Of a stretch of 64,000 nt of DNA, positions 8,649 to 18,900 are shown in pieces (the stretch's first letter is position 1; each line of letters opens with the position of its first letter). A program made the translations under genes and the position numbers. Below the pieces are notes generated by a model. The model saw only the letters and a list, made by a program, of their open reading frames with translations. It did no database searches and was not told where the DNA came from. The stretch is from Rhizobium altiplani (GTDB lineage Bacteria > Pseudomonadota > Alphaproteobacteria > Rhizobiales > Rhizobiaceae), in assembly GCF_001542405.1 (NCBI RefSeq), contig NZ_LNCD01000012.1:1-64000 (forward strand), given 5' to 3'.

Positions 8649-10379
8649 ATGCCGACCATACGAAAAATAGACATCCGCAATTTCCGGGGCATCAAACATC
8701 TCTCATGGATGCCGGGCCCCGGATTTAATTGCCTTATCGGACCTGGCGATTCCGGGAAGACATCCATTTTGGACGCCGTTGACCTATGCCTTGGGGCAAG
8801 ACGCGTCGCCACCTTTACCGATGCCGATTTTCACAATCTGGATATAGCGGAACCGATCACAATCACGGTCGTGCTGGGCGCGCTTGAAGACGACCTCAAG
8901 AAGCTTGACGCATACGGAGACTTCCTTCGAGGCTATAATGCGACCTTGGGCGATCTGGACGAGGAGCCGGGTAAAGGTTTGGAGACTGTGCTGTGTCTCA
9001 AACTGACGGTCGCCCAAGACCTCGAACCCGTTTGGACGCTCGAATCCACGAGAGCAGCCGCCAAGGGATTGGAGCGCGACCTCAAGTGGGCTGATCGCGA
9101 ACGGTTGTCGCCCATGAGATTGGGAGCGCTCGGCGATACGCATCTCGCATGGCGGCGTGGATCGTTGCTCAACAAGCTGTCCGACGAAAAACCGGACACG
9201 TCCGGCGTCTTGTCGGCAGCCGCCCGTGACGCTCGGACAGCGTTCGGCGGTAAGGCAAAGGGCCAGCTCACTGACGCCATCGAAATCGTGAATACGACAG
9301 CCAAAAGCCTCGGCATTTCGGTGGGAGCGACTGCCACGGCGATGCTCGACATCCACTCTGTCACGTTTGGCTCTGGAACGATCTCCCTACATGACGATAC
9401 GGGAATTCCCTTGCGTGGAATGGGCACCGGGTCCAAACGATTGCTCACCGCGGGCCTGCACAAGGAAGCTTCCAAGGCAACGTCAATTGCCCTTGTCGAT
9501 GAAATCGAAATCGGACTCGAACCTCATCGGATCGTCCGCTTCCTGAAATCGTTGGGCTCGAAAGACAAGATGCCAAGCGTTCAGGTTTTTGCAACATCGC
9601 ACTCGCCGATAGTTTTGCAGGAGCTTTCCCACGGGCAGGTACACGTCGTTCGGCATGACAAGGCGCTGGGGCACACACATGTGCTTGCTGTTCCCGCCGA
9701 TGCCCAAGGGGCGCTACGTGCCACCTCAAACGCGTTCCTCGCGAAATCCGTTATGATTTGCGAAGGCAAGACCGAGATCGGTTTCATTCGAGGAATCGAT
9801 CTGTTTCGTATCGAGGTCAAGGGCAAGGAATCTGTAGACGCCGCAGGAGTATCGCTGCTTGACTGCGACGGGGGGTCTGAGACCCGGCCGTTCGAGCGCG
9901 CGGCGTCTTTCCAATCACTTGGCTACCGCGTCGCGATTTTCATCGACAATGACCGAACGATCCCAGCGGCGGAGGCGAAGCTCTTTACGGATAATGGCGG
10001 CGAGCTGTTTCACTGGGCTGCTGGCCAGTCGATCGAGGATGCCATTATCTGCTCGGCCTCAGACGCAACCGTCTTGGCGATACTAGAAGCCGCCGTCGAG
10101 TTGAACCCAGATGACGAGTCGTCGATAGACGGGAAGATCAGGACAGCCTCTGGCGGCCAGCTAACCCTCGAGAACGCTAAAGCGCTGGCCGACGTGGGTT
10201 GCCTGACCCTTCAGCAAAAAGGGTGGATCGCCAAAGCTGCGGGAGGCAAGAAGGGCTGGTTCAAAGACATCGGGCGTATGGAATCCCTCGCTCGCGATGT
10301 GATCGCGCCCAAATTCAAGGAGTTCGACCCACCGTTCAGAACTGTCGTTCAATCGATTTTGACCTGGGTGGTCAAATGA
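8649..10379 (+). CDS. gajA: Gabija GajA, OLD-family nuclease
   Basis: 576 residues. The N-terminal ABC ATPase half has RNFRGI, Walker A GPGDSGKTS (31-39), signature GTGSKRL (259-265), Walker B ALVDEIE (281-287) and THS at about 316-318 (ATSHSP). The C-terminal TOPRIM domain has CEGKTE (Glu372) and FIDNDR (Asp433/Asp435). GajA is a site-specific DNA nicking enzyme held off by nucleotides and released when phage replication depletes them. The stop overlaps the helicase start as ATGA. A lone OLD nuclease would also fit the domain order; the paired helicase makes Gabija the best call. Confidence 0.85.
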   Translation: MPTIRKIDIRNFRGIKHLSWMPGPGFNCLIGPGDSGKTSILDAVDLCLGARRVATFTDADFHNLDIAEPITITVVLGALEDDLKKLDAYGDFLRGYNATLGDLDEEPGKGLETVLCLKLTVAQDLEPVWTLESTRAAAKGLERDLKWADRERLSPMRLGALGDTHLAWRRGSLLNKLSDEKPDTSGVLSAAARDARTAFGGKAKGQLTDAIEIVNTTAKSLGISVGATATAMLDIHSVTFGSGTISLHDDTGIPLRGMGTGSKRLLTAGLHKEASKATSIALVDEIEIGLEPHRIVRFLKSLGSKDKMPSVQVFATSHSPIVLQELSHGQVHVVRHDKALGHTHVLAVPADAQGALRATSNAFLAKSVMICEGKTEIGFIRGIDLFRIEVKGKESVDAAGVSLLDCDGGSETRPFERAASFQSLGYRVAIFIDNDRTIPAAEAKLFTDNGGELFHWAAGQSIEDAIICSASDATVLAILEAAVELNPDDESSIDGKIRTASGGQLTLENAKALADVGCLTLQQKGWIAKAAGGKKGWFKDIGRMESLARDVIAPKFKEFDPPFRTVVQSILTWVVK

Positions 10380-11791
10380 CGGCAGCGATACCTGATCTAT
10401 TGTCGATACATCGCGGATGCGTGAGTGCTCCCGCTGGATGTGGCAAGACGCATTTGATTGTATCTACTCTCGCCCGGCACGATGACAACAAGCCTATCCT
10501 TGTGATGACCCATACAAACGCGGGTGTCGCGGCCTTAAAAAAGCGGCTAAATGCTCTGCAAATACCCGCGCGAAAGTATCGCCTCGCGACCATTGACGGG
10601 TGGGCGCTGCACCTGATCTCCACGTTCCCAACCCGGAGCGGACACGACCCCAAGATAACTGAACTGAGGTCTCCTGGGAGCGATTACACCGCTATCAAGA
10701 CCCATACTCTAGCGCTTTTGAAAGGCGGACATCTCGATGATGTCTTGAAGGCGACCTACTCGCGCCTTCTCGTCGACGAGTACCAGGATTGCATGAAGCC
10801 ACAGCACGACATCGTCATGGCCATGGCTGAACTCGTTCCGACTTGCGTATTAGGGGATGATTTGCAGTGCATATTTGGTTGGTCCGGCCCTAAGGTGGAC
10901 TGGACCGAGGTCCTGAATTTTTTTCCTTTGATCGGCGAGCTGGATACCCCCCATCGCTGGAACAACGTCGGCTGTAATGAACTCGGTCAGTGGCTACTCG
11001 ATATCCGCCCGCTCCTTCGTGAGGGTTCTCCCATTGATCTGACGGCGGCACCTGAACAAGTGGAATGGGTAAAGATATCCGGCTCATCGGACTCCGCTAC
11101 CTTGTTAAAAGCCGCGCGAACCGCCTCTCCCGTAAGGGCCGGCTCGATATTGATTTTGTGCAGCGGAAAGGACAAACGACGACAGCAGAATGTCGCTCGA
11201 CACACTCCGGGAGCGGTCGTCGTCGAAAGTGTGGATTTGTCGGATTTCGTCGATTTTGCCGCGTCGTTTGCGTTCGACGGTGCGGAGGCCACTGAAGAAC
11301 TGATCGACTTTGCTGCCACTGTGATGACGGGCGTGGACGCAAGCTCGATGAAAACAAGACTGAAATCCTTGGGCAAAGGGACAGCTTCGAAACCCGTAAC
11401 TGATGCGGAGCAAGCCGCCTTGGATTTTGCAGGCAGTCCCACCCCATCCAAGGCTAACGCGCTACTCGTCGAGATCAACAAACAGCCGGGGGTACGACCG
11501 CACCGGCCAGCACTCTTATCTGCGTGCCTCAGAACCTTAAATTCTTGCTCCGACGCAGAGGAATTTCACGAGCTTGCGATCGCGGTTCGCGAACAACAGA
11601 GAGTGATCGGTCGTGAGATAAAAGGACGTGCTGTGGGCAGCACCCTTTTGTTGAAAGGGCTTGAAGCGGACGTGGCTGTTCTGTTGGACACCTCAACGTT
11701 CAGTGCCCAGGACCTCTACGTGGCATTGACACGTGGTGCTCGCAAGATCGTCATTTGCTCGGAGACAAACATATTGCGACCAAAGAAGTGA
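10376..11791 (+). CDS. gajB: Gabija GajB, UvrD-like helicase
   Basis: 471 residues from the ATG overlapping the gajA stop. Superfamily 1 motifs are visible: Walker A APAGCGKTH (about 18-26), LLVDEYQD (motif II), LGDDLQCIFGWSG (motif III), the RWNN segment, and near the C-terminus LLLKGLEADVAVLLD with YVALTRGARK (motifs V-VI). At under 500 residues it is shorter than UvrD/PcrA, as GajB proteins are. In Gabija it joins GajA in a large complex and is needed for defence. Gene overlap indicates coupled translation. Confidence 0.87.
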   Translation: MTAAIPDLLSIHRGCVSAPAGCGKTHLIVSTLARHDDNKPILVMTHTNAGVAALKKRLNALQIPARKYRLATIDGWALHLISTFPTRSGHDPKITELRSPGSDYTAIKTHTLALLKGGHLDDVLKATYSRLLVDEYQDCMKPQHDIVMAMAELVPTCVLGDDLQCIFGWSGPKVDWTEVLNFFPLIGELDTPHRWNNVGCNELGQWLLDIRPLLREGSPIDLTAAPEQVEWVKISGSSDSATLLKAARTASPVRAGSILILCSGKDKRRQQNVARHTPGAVVVESVDLSDFVDFAASFAFDGAEATEELIDFAATVMTGVDASSMKTRLKSLGKGTASKPVTDAEQAALDFAGSPTPSKANALLVEINKQPGVRPHRPALLSACLRTLNSCSDAEEFHELAIAVREQQRVIGREIKGRAVGSTLLLKGLEADVAVLLDTSTFSAQDLYVALTRGARKIVICSETNILRPKK

Positions 11792-11906
11792 CGGGCTATC
11801 GGGCGGATTTCACTAGACGCGGTCCTCTAAGATCGCGCATCCGACGGCAGGTCGATAAAATTCGAGAAACTCCTGTACCGTCTTTCGAACCTAACGCTCT
11901 AACCCC

Positions 11907-11933
11907 TATCATGCGGAAACATTCCGCATGATA
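11907..11933. promoter_or_regulatory. Perfect 27-bp palindrome upstream of hsdM
   Basis: Two perfect 12-base arms (TATCATGCGGAA and its exact complement) around the 3-base spacer ACA, ending 80 bases before the hsdM start. No T-run follows, so it is not a standard terminator. The position and perfection suggest an operator controlling the restriction-modification operon, or a hairpin in its leader. Which protein binds is unknown. Confidence 0.65.
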
Positions 11934-12013
11934 CCTGAGGCAATCCACTGGACTCAATTTAAAGATTTGGCCTGTACTTTGCGCCAGCAACACAAAAAGC
12001 TGAACTACACACC

Positions 12014-14404
12014 ATGAATCACGCCACCCATAACAAGCTCGTATCCTTCATCTGGTCTATCGCGGACGACTGCCTCCGCGATGTCTACGTCCGCGGTAAA
12101 TATCGTGACGTCATCCTTCCGATGGTCGTACTCCGTCGCCTCGACACTCTGCTTGAACCCACCAAGGCGGCCATTCTTGAGGAAGTTCGCTTCCAACGCG
12201 AAGAGATGAAATCAACGGAACTGGACGATGCGCCGCTTACGGCCGCATCCGGATACGTTTTCTACAACACCAGTAAATGGACGCTGAAGCAGCTCCACGC
12301 GACCGCCACGAACAATCAGCAGATTCTGTTGGCGAACGTTGAGGAGTACCTCGGCGGTTTCAGCGAAAACGTCAAGGAGATCATCGGCCGCTTCAAGCTG
12401 CTAGACCAGATGCGACACATGGCAAACAAGCAGGTGTTGCTGGACGTGCTCGAGAAGTTCATCTCTCCGTACATCAATCTGACGCCACAAAACGTCGAAG
12501 ACCCCGATGGCAACATCATGCCTGGCCTGTCGAATCTGGGCATGGGCTATGTCTTTGAAGAGTTGATCCGGAAGTTCAACGAAGAGAACAACGAGGAAGC
12601 TGGAGAGCACTTCACTCCGCGCGAGGTGATCCAATTGATGACTCACCTCATCTTCGATCCGATCAACAACCAATTGCCGCCGGTCATGACCATCTACGAT
12701 CCGGCCTGTGGTAGCGGCGGCATGCTGACCGAGGCCCAGAACTATATCAAGGACCTCGAGGGGCCCATCGCGGCCAAGGGCGACGTGTATCTTTACGGCA
12801 AGGAAATCAACGACGAGACGTATGCCATCTGCAAATCCGATATGATGATCAAGGGAAACAACCCCGAGAATATCAAGGTCGGCTCCACCCTCTCGACAGA
12901 TGAGTTCTCGGGCCATCGCTTCGACTTCATGCTGTCGAATCCGCCCTATGGCAAGAGCTGGAGCAGCGAGCTCAAGTACATCAAGGATGGCAAGGATGTT
13001 ATCGACCCGCGATTTCAAGTCGAGCTGACCGACTATTGGGGTAACAAGGAAACCGTCGACGCCACGCCACGCTCCAGCGACGGCCAGCTCCTCTTTCTGA
13101 TGGAAATGGTGGGCAAGATGAAGCCCATCGCAAACAGCGCCATCGGTTCGCGCATTGCCAGCGTTCACAACGGCTCCAGCCTGTTCACGGGCGATGCTGG
13201 CAGCGGCGAATCCAACATTCGCCGCTACATCATAGAAAGGGACATGCTAGACACCATCATCCAGCTGCCCAACAACCTTTTCTACAACACCGGCATCACC
13301 ACCTACATCTGGCTGGTGACCAACACCAAGCCCGAGGCACGACGAGGCCGCGTGCAGCTGATTGACGCCAACCTGATGTACCGCAAGCTCCGCAAGAACC
13401 TCGGCGACAAGAACTGCGAATTCGCGCCGGGGCATATCGAAGACATAATTGCCGCCTACACGGCCTTCCAGCCGGTAGAACGCCAACTTGATGCGGACGG
13501 CGACCCGACCGGCATCGCGGTGCAGATTTTCGACAACACCGATTTCGGCTATCACAAGGTCACCGTCGAACGGCCTGACCGTCGTCGCGCCCAATTCAGC
13601 GCGGAACGGCTAGAATCTCTGCGCTTCGACAAGTCTCTGCGCGAGCCAATGGAACATCTGTGGGCTGAGCATGGCGACAAGGTGTATGAGCCTGGGTTCC
13701 TGAAGTCACAGGCCAAGGCAATTCAATCCTGGTGCGAAGAACGGGAGATCGCGCTCAACGCAAAACAACGCGCCAAGCTTGCCGACCCAGGACTCTGGCT
13801 GCGGCAACGAGAGCTGATTGAAGTCAGCTATCATCTGATGCAGGACGTGGGCACCGAGGAGACGGCTGATTTCAACGCCTTCCGAGAACACGTCAGCAAA
13901 GCCCTGAGGGCCCGCAAGATCAAGCTGACCGCGACGGAGAAGAACGCGATCTTAAACGCCGTCAGCTGGTATGCAGACGACGCAGAAAAGGTGATCGACA
14001 GCGTCAAGCGGTTTACCAAGGTGGAGCTGGAGGATGTGGCAGCACGATTTGGTTGTCATATCGACGAACTTGGCGACTTCGGCCTTTACATTCAGCCTGA
14101 TGGCAGCTGGCTCACATACGAGAGTAGCGCCGATTTGCGTGATAGCGAGGCAGTGCCGCTGAAGGATAGCATCCACCGCTATTTCACGGCCGAGGTGAAG
14201 CCGCATGTGCGCGAGGCCTGGATCAACCTCGACACAATCAAAATCGGATATGAGATCAGCTTCAACAAGCATTTCTACCGCCACAAACCGCTGCGCAGCC
14301 TTGATGACGTGACGCGGGACATTCTGGCGCTGGAGCAAAAGGCCGATGGCCTGATCGCCGATATCCTCGGGCTAAAACCCGCCGACCTGTCGGAGGCGGC
14401 GTGA
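12014..14404 (+). CDS. hsdM: Type I restriction-modification DNA methyltransferase HsdM
   Basis: 796 residues. An N-terminal helical HsdM domain (1-160) precedes an N6-adenine methyltransferase core: GEHFTPREV, SAM-binding DPACGSGG (229-236) and catalytic NPPY (309-312). It is about 250 residues longer than a standard HsdM of 500-550; the extra C-terminal part (roughly 540-796) has no domain I recognise. It methylates the host target and forms the core of the restriction complex with HsdS. The stop overlaps the hsdS start (TGATG). No strong ribosome binding site is visible before the ATG. Confidence 0.93.
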   Translation: MNHATHNKLVSFIWSIADDCLRDVYVRGKYRDVILPMVVLRRLDTLLEPTKAAILEEVRFQREEMKSTELDDAPLTAASGYVFYNTSKWTLKQLHATATNNQQILLANVEEYLGGFSENVKEIIGRFKLLDQMRHMANKQVLLDVLEKFISPYINLTPQNVEDPDGNIMPGLSNLGMGYVFEELIRKFNEENNEEAGEHFTPREVIQLMTHLIFDPINNQLPPVMTIYDPACGSGGMLTEAQNYIKDLEGPIAAKGDVYLYGKEINDETYAICKSDMMIKGNNPENIKVGSTLSTDEFSGHRFDFMLSNPPYGKSWSSELKYIKDGKDVIDPRFQVELTDYWGNKETVDATPRSSDGQLLFLMEMVGKMKPIANSAIGSRIASVHNGSSLFTGDAGSGESNIRRYIIERDMLDTIIQLPNNLFYNTGITTYIWLVTNTKPEARRGRVQLIDANLMYRKLRKNLGDKNCEFAPGHIEDIIAAYTAFQPVERQLDADGDPTGIAVQIFDNTDFGYHKVTVERPDRRRAQFSAERLESLRFDKSLREPMEHLWAEHGDKVYEPGFLKSQAKAIQSWCEEREIALNAKQRAKLADPGLWLRQRELIEVSYHLMQDVGTEETADFNAFREHVSKALRARKIKLTATEKNAILNAVSWYADDAEKVIDSVKRFTKVELEDVAARFGCHIDELGDFGLYIQPDGSWLTYESSADLRDSEAVPLKDSIHRYFTAEVKPHVREAWINLDTIKIGYEISFNKHFYRHKPLRSLDDVTRDILALEQKADGLIADILGLKPADLSEAA

Positions 14405-15693
14405 TGACACTTGCCACCTGGCCAACCTATGACAGCTACAAGGACAGCGGCGTGGAGTGGATCGGAGATGTGCCGGACCAATGGCTCGTCGAGCCTGGCC
14501 GCCAGTGTCTCTATGAAAATAGGGACAGGAACACCGGCATGAAGGAAAGCACGGTGCTTTCCCTCAGCTATGGCCGGGTGATTGTGAAGGATGAGGACAA
14601 GCTGACCGGGCTGGTGCCAGAGAGCTTTGAGACCTATCAGGTCGTCCAACCTGGCGACATCATCATTCGGGGCACCGACCTTCAGAACGACACGACCAGC
14701 CTCCGCACCGGACTGGCGAAGGACAAAGGCATCATCACATCGGCCTACATCAATTTGCGGCCCAAGGCCGAAATTGACCCGGTGTTTCTGCACTACCTTC
14801 TTCATTCCTATGACGTGAAGAAGGTGTTTTACGCGCTTGGGTCCGGACTGCGACAGAATCTGTCCTATGACGACTTCAAATACCTGCGACTGCCGATCCC
14901 TTCGCCGCCGGAACAGCGCGCCATCGTAGCATTTTTGGATGAGAAATGCGCCAAGGTGAACGAGGCCGTGCGGATCGAGGAAGAGCAGATCGCGCTCCTG
15001 CGCGAGCGGCGGCAAATCCTGATCCACCAGGCTGTTACCCGCGGCCTGAACCCCAACGCGCCCATGAAGGATAGCGGCATCGAATGGATCGGACAAATTC
15101 CTGCCAATTGGGGCGTCGTGCCGCTAAAGCGACTGTTCCGAGAGCGTAACGACAGGTCGACGACCGGCGCAGAAACACTGCTGTCTCTGCGGATGAACGA
15201 GGGCCTCGTCCCACATAACGATGTTTCAGACAAACCTATCGGTGCAGACGCGCTGAAAGACTACAAGAAGGTCTTTGCTGGGCAGCTTGTGATGAACCGG
15301 ATGAGGGCATCCATCGGAATTTTTGGGATAGTCACATCCAGCGGAATTGTCAGCCCAGACTACGCCATCTTTGACATCGCTCCGCGTGCAAGCGGGGATT
15401 TTTTTCTCCAGCTCTTCAAGACCGGGGTCATGGGAGAGCAGTTCCGAAACGCATCGCGAGGTCTCGGAACCGGTTCTTCCGGCTTCATGCGGCTATATAC
15501 AGATGATTTTGGCGCTATATCGGTTGCGCTTCCCCCACTTACTGAACAAGGCGCGATCGTCTTGCACATCAACAACTTGTCCGAACAGATCGGCGATGCC
15601 GTACGCCTCAAAGAAGGCCAGATCGCCGTTCTCAAGGAATTCAAGTCCAGCCTTATAAACGAGGCGGTCACCGGCAAAATCAAAGTCATTTAA
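14404..15693 (+). CDS. hsdS: Type I restriction specificity subunit HsdS
   Basis: 429 residues from the ATG at 14404; a GTG at 14401 would add one. Two target-recognition halves are evident: each opens with a similar stretch (KDSGVEWIGDVPDQW and KDSGIEWIGQIPANW) and ends with a helical spacer (PEQRAIVAFLDEKCAKVNEA and TEQGAIVLHINNLSEQIGDA). This is the usual half-repeat architecture, so it should recognise a bipartite target. It is coupled to hsdM by the overlapping TGATG. Confidence 0.93.
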   Translation: MTLATWPTYDSYKDSGVEWIGDVPDQWLVEPGRQCLYENRDRNTGMKESTVLSLSYGRVIVKDEDKLTGLVPESFETYQVVQPGDIIIRGTDLQNDTTSLRTGLAKDKGIITSAYINLRPKAEIDPVFLHYLLHSYDVKKVFYALGSGLRQNLSYDDFKYLRLPIPSPPEQRAIVAFLDEKCAKVNEAVRIEEEQIALLRERRQILIHQAVTRGLNPNAPMKDSGIEWIGQIPANWGVVPLKRLFRERNDRSTTGAETLLSLRMNEGLVPHNDVSDKPIGADALKDYKKVFAGQLVMNRMRASIGIFGIVTSSGIVSPDYAIFDIAPRASGDFFLQLFKTGVMGEQFRNASRGLGTGSSGFMRLYTDDFGAISVALPPLTEQGAIVLHINNLSEQIGDAVRLKEGQIAVLKEFKSSLINEAVTGKIKVI

Positions 15694-15706
15694 CGAGGAG
15701 GGTGCA

Positions 15707-15949
15707 ATGCCGGATAAAAAACAAGTCGAAGAAATGTTGGCGAAGGTCTCAGATAGCTACATCTCGGAATGCTACCGTGCTGTCGAAAGAGCTTTCCAGC
15801 ACGATGCGAGTCTATCAGACGACCAAAAGAGCCTGTTTCAGCAATTCGAACAAGACGGAGTTTACTACGGGACAGACATTTATTCAGATTGGGCCGAATG
15901 GCGGGATATGCTGAAACGCGAAATCGAGAGCCGCAATCTTGGTGTCTAA
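15707..15949 (+). CDS. Small hypothetical protein between hsdS and hsdR
   Basis: 80 residues, acidic and probably mostly helical (KKQVEEMLAKVSDSYISECY near the start). A strong GAGGAGGG lies 6 bases before the ATG, the best ribosome binding site in the operon. It lies 13 bases after hsdS and 10 bases before hsdR. No family recognised. The location inside a restriction operon suggests a role with it, for example as a control or accessory subunit, but that is inference. Confidence 0.75.
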   Translation: MPDKKQVEEMLAKVSDSYISECYRAVERAFQHDASLSDDQKSLFQQFEQDGVYYGTDIYSDWAEWRDMLKREIESRNLGV

Positions 15950-15959
15950 GGGGCAAGCA

Positions 15960-18900
15960 ATGGTCAGCAATACCAAGGAAGTAGCTCTGGAACAGGCTAT
16001 CCAGCGGCATCTGACTGGCACGACAACCGAGGACTTGGCCAGTGAACCCGTGCCGGCCGAACAACGCTTCTTCCGGTTCGGCCAACCTTCCGATTTCGAC
16101 GCTCAATATGCGATCGACACAAGGCTCTTCTGGGAGTTTCTGGAAACCACCCAGGCAAAAGAGCTGGCCAAACTGAAGAACCACAGCCCAGCCGACTGGC
16201 AGCGCAAGATACTTGAGCGCTTCGACCGGCTAGTGAAGAAGAATGGGCTTCTGTATCTCTTGAAGAAGGGACTTGCCGTCGATGACGCAGCCTTCACGCT
16301 CATGTACGCGGCCCCCCTCGCCAGCTCGGCGGCCAAAGTCCATGAAAACTTCGCCGCCAATATCTTCAGTGTTACCCGACAGGTCCGCTATTCGGAAACT
16401 AATCCAGGCGAAGAGATCGATATGGTCCTTTTCGTCAATGGACTGCCACTGATCACTGTAGAGCTGAAGAATGCGTGGACCGGTCAGACCGCTCGCTACC
16501 ATGGGCAGAAGCAGTATCGAGACGGCCGTGATGCTACCCAACCCCTTCTTCAGTTTGGCCGTGCGTTAGTACACATGGCCGTGGACACCGACGAGGTGTT
16601 CATGACGACGAAGCTTGCCGGGCCGGCCACCTTCTTCCTACCCTTCAACAAGGGTCATAACGAAGGCGAGGGCAATCCGCCCAACCCTAACGGCCACAGG
16701 ACCGCCTATCTGTGGGAAGAAGTGTTCTCCAAGGAAAGCTTGGCCGGCATCATCCAGCACTTCGTGCTACTGGAAGGGAAGTCGACAGACCCCCTGGCCA
16801 AAAAGTCGATGATCTTCCCACGTTACCATCAGTTGGACGTCGTGCGCCGGCTGTTGTCGCACGCTGCCACGAACGGCGTCGGACAAAGTTATCTGATCCA
16901 GCATTCGGCGGGTTCCGGAAAGTCGAATTCGATCACCTGGGCGGCATATCAGCTAATAGATACCTATCCGGCATCTACCAGCGTGGCGGGCGGAAAAGCA
17001 TCGGACCAACCGCTGTTCGACAGCGTCATTGTTGTCACTGATCGACGTCTTCTGGACAAGCAGCTGCGTGACAACATTAACGACTTCTCCGAAGTCAAAA
17101 ACATCGTCGCACCAGCCGTGCGTTCCGTCGACCTGAAATCGGCGCTGGAGAACGGCAAGAAGATCATCATCACGACGATCCAGAAATTCCCCTTTATCAT
17201 CGAGGGGATCGCCGACCTCAGCGACAAACGCTTCGCAGTGATCATTGATGAAGCGCATAGCGGGCAAAGTGGCAGCGCGCATGATAACATGAACCGTGCA
17301 ATGGGCGCGGGCGAAGCAGACCCGGACGAAGAAGACCCGCAAGATCGTATCCTGGCAGCGATGCAGTCACGCAAAATGCGCGGGAATGCCTCCTATTTTG
17401 CGTTCACGGCGACGCCGAAGAACACAACGCTCGAAAAATTTGGTGAGCTTCAGCCCGACGGAAGCTTCAAGCCGTTCCACCTCTACAGCATGAAGCAGGC
17501 GATCGAGGAAGGCTTCATCCTGAACGTCTTGGCAAATTACACGACATACAAGAGCTACTATGAAATCCAGAAGTCGATAGCTGACAACCCACTGTTCGAC
17601 ACCAAGAAGGCTCAGAAAAAACTCCGGGCTCACGTGGAGCGCAGCCAACAAACGATAAACACAAAAGCTGAGATCATGCTCGACCATTTCATCGAGCAGG
17701 TTGTGACGCCGAAGAAGCTTCACGGCAAAGCCAAGGGTATGGTCGTCACCCAGAACATCGAGTCGGCGATCCGCTACTACAAGGCTTTGACGAAGCTACT
17801 GGCGGAACGAGGATATCCGCTCAAGGTCTTGATCGCGTTTTCCGGTGAGAAGGAGGTCGACGGTGTGACCTACACCGAGGCCGACATGAACGGTTTCCCG
17901 GAGTCGGACACGAGGGACAAGTTCGACGAGGATGAATATCGGTTGCTTGTGGTCGCAAACAAGTACCTGACCGGCTTCGACCAGCCAAAGCTGACCACCA
18001 TGTATGTCGACAAGAAGCTGCAACATGTTCTGGCTGTGCAGGCATTGTCACGGCTAAATCGCTCCGCGCCGAAACTCGGCAAGCGTACAGAAGACTTGTT
18101 TATCCTCGACTTTTTCAACGACGTCACCGATATCAAATCCGCCTTCGATCCATTTTATACGGTCACCACACTGTCATCGGCGACGGATGTGAATGTGCTT
18201 CATGAGATCAAGGATGCGCTTGACGCCGTCGGAGTCTATGAGTGGCAAGAGGTAGAGGATTTTGTCGCCCGCTATTTTGCCGGGGACGATGCCCAATCGC
18301 TTAGTCCAATCATCGATGCAGCGGCCGATAGGTTCAATCACCAACTGGGCTTGGCCGACAATGACAAGATCGACTTCAAGATCAAGGCGCGCCAGTTCGT
18401 TAAGATTTACGGCCAGATGGCGTCAATCATGTCGTTCGAGGTCGTTGAGTGGGAAAAGCTCTTTTGGCTGCTGAAGTTTCTGATCCCTAAGTTGCACATC
18501 ACTGACCCGGACCAGGACATGCTCGATGAGCTGCTGGAGGCCGTGGACCTGTCGTCTTACGGACTTGAGAGAACCCGATTGAACCAAGATATCGAGCTTG
18601 ACGCAACGCCGACGGAGCTTGACCCGCAAAACCCTAATCCCCGCGGTTACCGGGATGGTGAACAGGAACGAGACCCGCTCGACGACATCATTCACACCTT
18701 CAATGAGCGATGGTTCCAGGGATGGGGCGCGACACCGGAAGAGCAACGGGTGAAATTCATCAATGTCGTGAACGGCATCAGAGCGCACCCCGATTTCACC
18801 CAGAAATACGAGGAGAACACCGACCCCTACAATCGTGGACTCGCGCTCGAGAAGATGATGCAAGACGTGATGCTTAAACGCCGAAAGGAAGAACTTGAGC

